This document shows positions 7,013 to 9,384 of a DNA stretch of 9,384 nt, one piece after another (within the stretch, counting starts at the first letter, position 1; each line of letters opens with the position of its first letter). The position numbers and the translations under genes are program-made. The notes below the pieces were generated by a model. It worked only from the letters and a program-made list of their open reading frames with translations. It ran no database searches and was not told the DNA's origin. This DNA comes from Sporomusaceae bacterium UBA1887 (GTDB taxonomy: Bacteria > Bacillota > Negativicutes > Sporomusales > DSM-15969), in the NCBI GenBank assembly GCA_002337925.1, contig DDHB01000053.1:8538-17921 (forward strand). The letters run 5' to 3'.

Positions 7013-7080
7013 ATTTAATCCTCGTCTCACAAAAGGCGTAATCGCAGCATGAGATCAGCGTACAACTCCACCCTGCTTTC

Positions 7081-7109
7081 ATTTTAGCATAGGCCTGACA
7101 TTGTGTCAA
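7081..7109 (-). promoter_or_regulatory. Strong sigma-A-type promoter of the secreted-protein gene
   Basis: On the minus strand a perfect -35 TTGACA (7109-7104) is followed by exactly 17 bp and TAAAAT (7086-7081). The -10 is preceded by TGC, giving an extended -10 element. The start point should be near 7074, giving a leader of about 74 nt before the ATG at 7000. The -35 hexamer lies in the arm of the inverted repeat at 7101-7131. Confidence 0.72.
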
Positions 7110-7131
7110 AGGAACCGTCCCCGTGACACAA
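7101..7131. repeat. REP-like inverted-repeat element with GGAACCGTCCCC core
   Basis: A perfect 8-bp inverted repeat, TTGTGTCA (7101-7108) and TGACACAA (7124-7131), flanks a 15-bp core, AAGGAACCGTCCCCG. I recall near-identical GTGTCA / GGAACCGTCCCC / TGACAC sequences in intergenic regions of many Firmicutes, sometimes beside IS200-type Y1 transposases, but cannot verify copies here; only one copy is in the window. In minus-strand RNA the stem extends inward: GGGGA (7122-7118) can pair with UUCCU (7114-7110) using two G-U pairs around a 3-nt loop. The plus-strand RNA cannot extend in this way. Confidence 0.6.
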
Positions 7132-7137
7132 AATGAC

Positions 7138-7170
7138 AAAAAAGAAGCTGCAAAGCGTGTGCTTCGCAGC
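7138..7170 (-). terminator. Intrinsic terminator of the TonB-dependent receptor gene
   Basis: On the minus strand GCTGC-G-AAGC (7170-7161) pairs with GCTT-T-GCAGC (7156-7147), with one mismatch and an ACAC loop, followed by TTCTTTTTT (7146-7138). It begins 15 nt after the receptor stop codon and separates the receptor from the downstream secreted-protein gene. Confidence 0.88.
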
Positions 7171-7184
7171 CTGCGTAAATGAGA

Positions 7185-9011
7185 TTAGAATGAATATTTT
7201 ACACCTACCCGATAATTACGGCTAGGCATTGGGAATCCACCCGGTCCACCACTGCTTGCCAAAGAGCCATTAATTTCATAATCTTCATTGGTAATATTGT
7301 TTACATTAAAATACGCTCGAGTATTTTTATCCAGTTTATAGTTTATTGCTGTATCCCATACCCAATAACCAGACGAAGTATATGCAGTTAAGCTACGACC
7401 AGAAGCACCACGACCTGTTAGATTAAAATCCAATTTTCCATCTGAATAGTCAGCTGCAATTCTATATCCATTCGGCTTGCTATAAGGATCTAAAATGTAG
7501 GTACTGTTCACGCCTAATTTGTTTTCTACTTTTAAGTAAGAGTAGGCACCGCTAACACTCCAGCGAGAAGAAAGTACCGTTCTAAGCTCAATCTCTCCAC
7601 CTTCTTTTCGCTGTTTGTCAATGTTTGACGCTACATAATTATTAGCACCGTCATCCCAGCGAATAGCATCTTTCAGCTGACTCTGGAAGTAACTAACAGT
7701 TAACTGCGTTTTCTCATCCACCTTTTTATTGATACCGATAGTTATGGTATCACCTGTTTCAGGCTTCAGGTTGGGATTTCCGCCGAAGCTTATTCCACCC
7801 CAACTAGATGCTGGAGTAAATAAATCATCAGCATTTGGTGCATTGAATACCTTCCCCCAGGAAACATACGTATTTGTGGTATTATCTATTTTATAGTTTA
7901 CAGATGCCCTAGGTGTAGTTTTATTGCCAAACATATTGTGCCTATCATATCGAATACCTGGTGTAAAAGTCCATTTTTCGCTTAAAACCATTCTATCTTC
8001 AAGATAAAGCGCCTTATTATTTACACTACGATTCACATAAGTCCCTGGATTATCTACAGTAGCATCACGCCATTCAACACCGGCAACTAACAAATTATTC
8101 TCATCCAGCCTCCAGGCATTTTGCCAATCAATCCCCTGCGTTTTATTACTGTAAGAGCCACCACTACTCAACGAATGAAAGGTTGAAGTATAATAGTTTT
8201 CATATATCCTTAAATAACCTGAATTTTCTAATTGTGTATTGAAATTATAAGTCATTGCCCAATTATTAGTAAGATTAGTTTTTCTATCAGTTGGAAAATG
8301 CTGTGGATTTCCATACGAACTTTGAAATCCAGGTGGCATACCAGGTTGTCCGCTATTATCAGCAGAATGTTCAACGTTTAGTGTCAATGATCGATCAGCA
8401 TCAATTTCTTTATCTAGCCGAAAAGTAAAATTGTCTTTTTGATAATTACTGTTGGGCATATCTTTTGTATAACCATTTTGAAATTCCTGGTAGGAAAAAT
8501 GATCTTGTTTTTGTCGGCCAGCAGACAAAAACCACCTCCAGTCTTTCTCTTTCCCCTGTTGGGTTAACTCGTAATTACGTGCCCCCCACGAACCAGCGCT
8601 AAAATCTAAAGTAGTTAGATCTTCTCCTCCCGCACGAGTAATAATGTTAATAACGCCGCCAACAGCATCTGATCCATATAACGCAGAAGCTGCACCCTTG
8701 ACAATTTCAATTCGTTCTATATTTGATAAGGTAGGAAAATTGTTTAAGTCATAACCAGCGCGACCGGATCCCGCTCCCTTTTCTATATTCATGCGACGGC
8801 CATCAATCATAATTACTACACGATCGTCACCGTTTAAACGAACAAAGTTTTGCGCACCTGAATAGCCATATGATGCAACCTCTACACCATTTGTTTGCCT
8901 CAACAATTGTCCCAAACTTTGATAATTTCCTTTTTCAATCTGTGATCTGGTAATGACACTCACATTTGCCGCCGACTCTGCTACTTTAGTGGGTACCCGG
9001 TTCGCCGTCAC
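7185..9011 (-). CDS. TonB-dependent outer-membrane receptor, BtuB-like (open part of an amber-interrupted gene)
   Basis: This is the uninterrupted part of a TonB-dependent receptor of 651 codons if read from the ATG at 9140. Numbering from that ATG, the plug covers about 45-172, with VSVITRSQIEKG, the RLNGDDRVVIMIDGRRM segment and IERIEIVKGAASALYGSDAVGGVINI. A 22-stranded-type beta-barrel rich in Tyr/Trp/Asn follows and ends in YRVGVKYSF, a classic terminal-Phe signal for outer-membrane insertion. The upstream cobalamin riboswitch points to corrinoid uptake (BtuB role), though the barrel alone does not fix the ligand. The only start inside the open segment near its 5' end is GTG 9011-9009, a weak candidate that would leave out both the signal peptide and the TonB box. 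It follows the TAG by six bases, so reinitiation could give only a cytoplasmic product. The barrel-coding DNA is markedly AT-rich. The family call is secure; function depends on the amber codon. Confidence 0.85.
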   Translation of the reverse strand: MTANRVPTKVAESAANVSVITRSQIEKGNYQSLGQLLRQTNGVEVASYGYSGAQNFVRLNGDDRVVIMIDGRRMNIEKGAGSGRAGYDLNNFPTLSNIERIEIVKGAASALYGSDAVGGVINIITRAGGEDLTTLDFSAGSWGARNYELTQQGKEKDWRWFLSAGRQKQDHFSYQEFQNGYTKDMPNSNYQKDNFTFRLDKEIDADRSLTLNVEHSADNSGQPGMPPGFQSSYGNPQHFPTDRKTNLTNNWAMTYNFNTQLENSGYLRIYENYYTSTFHSLSSGGSYSNKTQGIDWQNAWRLDENNLLVAGVEWRDATVDNPGTYVNRSVNNKALYLEDRMVLSEKWTFTPGIRYDRHNMFGNKTTPRASVNYKIDNTTNTYVSWGKVFNAPNADDLFTPASSWGGISFGGNPNLKPETGDTITIGINKKVDEKTQLTVSYFQSQLKDAIRWDDGANNYVASNIDKQRKEGGEIELRTVLSSRWSVSGAYSYLKVENKLGVNSTYILDPYSKPNGYRIAADYSDGKLDFNLTGRGASGRSLTAYTSSGYWVWDTAINYKLDKNTRAYFNVNNITNEDYEINGSLASSGGPGGFPMPSRNYRVGVKYSF

Positions 9012-9017
9012 TACTAC

Positions 9018-9140
9018 CTAGTCAAGCGCAAACTCTTCCGGTTCTTCAGCAGCAAAGGCTGTTCCTGGATTCTGTAACAGCACTGCACCTGTTACCAACA
9101 TGGCACACAGCCACGCATTCCGATTAGTTGTTCGGTTCAT
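9018..9140 (-). pseudogene. 5' end of the TonB-dependent receptor: signal peptide and TonB box cut by in-frame TAG
   Basis: From ATG 9140 (GGAAG at 9153-9149 as ribosome binding site) 40 codons encode a signal peptide: MNRTTNR, hydrophobic AWLCAMLVTGAVLL, then TAFA with cleavage expected after Ala30. EEPEEFALD follows, and then TAG at 9020-9018. Past the TAG the same frame continues VVVTANRVPTKVAES. The joined string EEFALD-x-VVVTANR is a typical TonB-box region in which x is usually Glu, so one G-to-T change of GAG to TAG explains the stop. The frame is otherwise open to 7185, so the gene is either a recent pseudogene, a readthrough/suppressor-dependent gene, or affected by a base-call error. 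Confidence 0.8.
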
Positions 9141-9172
9141 CTTTCTCACTTCCACTACCTGCCTTTCAAAAT

Positions 9173-9204
9173 AAAAAACTCTTCTGAACGAACTTCAGAA
9201 GAGT
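9173..9204 (-). terminator. Attenuator terminator of the cobalamin riboswitch
   Basis: On the minus strand a perfect 11-bp stem, ACTCTTCTGAA (9204-9194) with TTCAGAAGAGT (9188-9178), encloses a 5-nt loop and is followed by a T-run (A at 9173-9177 on the plus strand). It stands between the aptamer and the receptor start codon, the arrangement of a riboswitch that stops transcription early when ligand is bound. Confidence 0.9.
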
Positions 9205-9206
9205 AA

Positions 9207-9274
9207 GATAGGCATAAAATAACACCTATCATCTAATCCCCTCCCCATCGCTCGCGGGTCAAACGGTGATTGAC
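9207..9274 (-). promoter_or_regulatory. Riboswitch expression-platform hairpins
   Basis: Between aptamer and terminator the minus strand can form GTCAA/TTGAC (9274-9270 with 9262-9258) and GATAGG/CCTATC (9230-9225 with 9212-9207). The GATAGG arm is also complementary to the CCTAT that ends the aptamer near 9277-9281, so it could compete with the closing stem. The switching mechanism is inferred and not resolved by eye. Confidence 0.45.
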
Positions 9275-9276
9275 AT

Positions 9277-9384
9277 ATAGGCAGTTCTCCTGGCTCCGGA
9301 TCATCATTCGCCCAAGCCTTCCCAAGATAAAAATCCCAGTGGCATCAAGTGGGTCTACTCCCCATTACAGTGGCGGGACCGCGC
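9277..9384 (-). promoter_or_regulatory. Cobalamin (adenosylcobalamin-type) riboswitch, 5' end outside window
   Basis: The minus strand reads GGTCCCGCCACTGTAA (9380-9365), then GCCACTGGG and CTTGGGAAGG, and then GATGATCCGGAGCCAGG leading into the B12 box AGCCAGGAGAACTGCC (9295-9280). These are the conserved blocks of the cobalamin aptamer in the correct order; the box has AACTGCC where ACCTGCC is the commoner form. The 5' closing strand and first stem lie beyond position 9384, as does the promoter. The element leads directly to the terminator and the TonB-dependent receptor gene, so corrinoid is expected to switch the receptor off. Confidence 0.93.

Noticed and set aside
7101..7131. CRISPR repeat or operator-only site
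   Set aside because: There is a single copy with no spacer array. The palindrome and its GGAACCGTCCCC core fit a dispersed intergenic element better than a CRISPR repeat.
9009..9011. GTG at 9011 as the native start of the receptor
   Set aside because: It would remove the signal peptide and TonB box that are visible in frame just upstream. Only a weak AGG precedes it, so it is more likely an artefact of the TAG at 9018-9020.

Overview
The window looks like a piece of a diderm Firmicute of the class Negativicutes (Sporomusa/Pelosinus-like). This is an inference from three things. It carries Clostridia-type short-chain acyl-CoA genes with strong AAGGAGG ribosome binding sites and Firmicute-style intrinsic terminators. 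It also encodes a TonB-dependent outer-membrane receptor with a terminal-Phe beta-barrel, which requires an outer membrane. Lastly, it contains a cobalamin riboswitch with a transcription-terminator platform.

Left half, plus strand (1-4054): the 3' end of a probable acyl-CoA:acetate/3-ketoacid CoA-transferase is followed by a butyryl-CoA-type acyl-CoA dehydrogenase, a MaoC-type (R-specific) hydratase, a crotonase-type (S-specific) hydratase and a GntP-family permease. The first four genes are tightly packed (28-nt and 18-nt gaps, then an ATGA overlap). A 108-nt gap with a GC hairpin precedes the permease. Together they could take up a short hydroxy or carboxylic acid, activate it with CoA, interconvert hydroxyacyl- and enoyl-CoA through both stereoisomers, and reduce the enoyl-CoA. 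3-Hydroxybutyrate or crotonate fermentation is a plausible but unproven fit. A bidirectional terminator closes this operon.

Middle (4141-5880, minus strand): a sigma-54-dependent activator with two N-terminal PAS-like regions, an AAA+ core with an intact GAFTGA loop and a Fis-type HTH. It converges on the catabolic operon and is its likely regulator. No -24/-12 promoter was found inside the window, so its target would lie upstream of position 1.

Right half, minus strand (6013-9384): a cobalamin riboswitch (5' end outside the window) and an attenuator terminator precede a BtuB-like TonB-dependent receptor. That gene carries an in-frame amber TAG at codon 41, inside the predicted TonB box, and is otherwise fully open. 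Downstream lie its terminator, a 31-bp inverted-repeat element of a type that seems to be dispersed in Firmicutes, and a gene for a secreted protein with a BamE/SmpA-like C-terminal domain. One arm of the repeat supplies a perfect TTGACA -35 box, 17 bp from an extended -10, in front of the secreted-protein gene. Hand counts on sample lines show the receptor body and the secreted-protein gene to be much more AT-rich than the catabolic operon. I found no classical new defence or mobile system. The most interesting signals are the amber codon in the receptor and the repeat-derived promoter.
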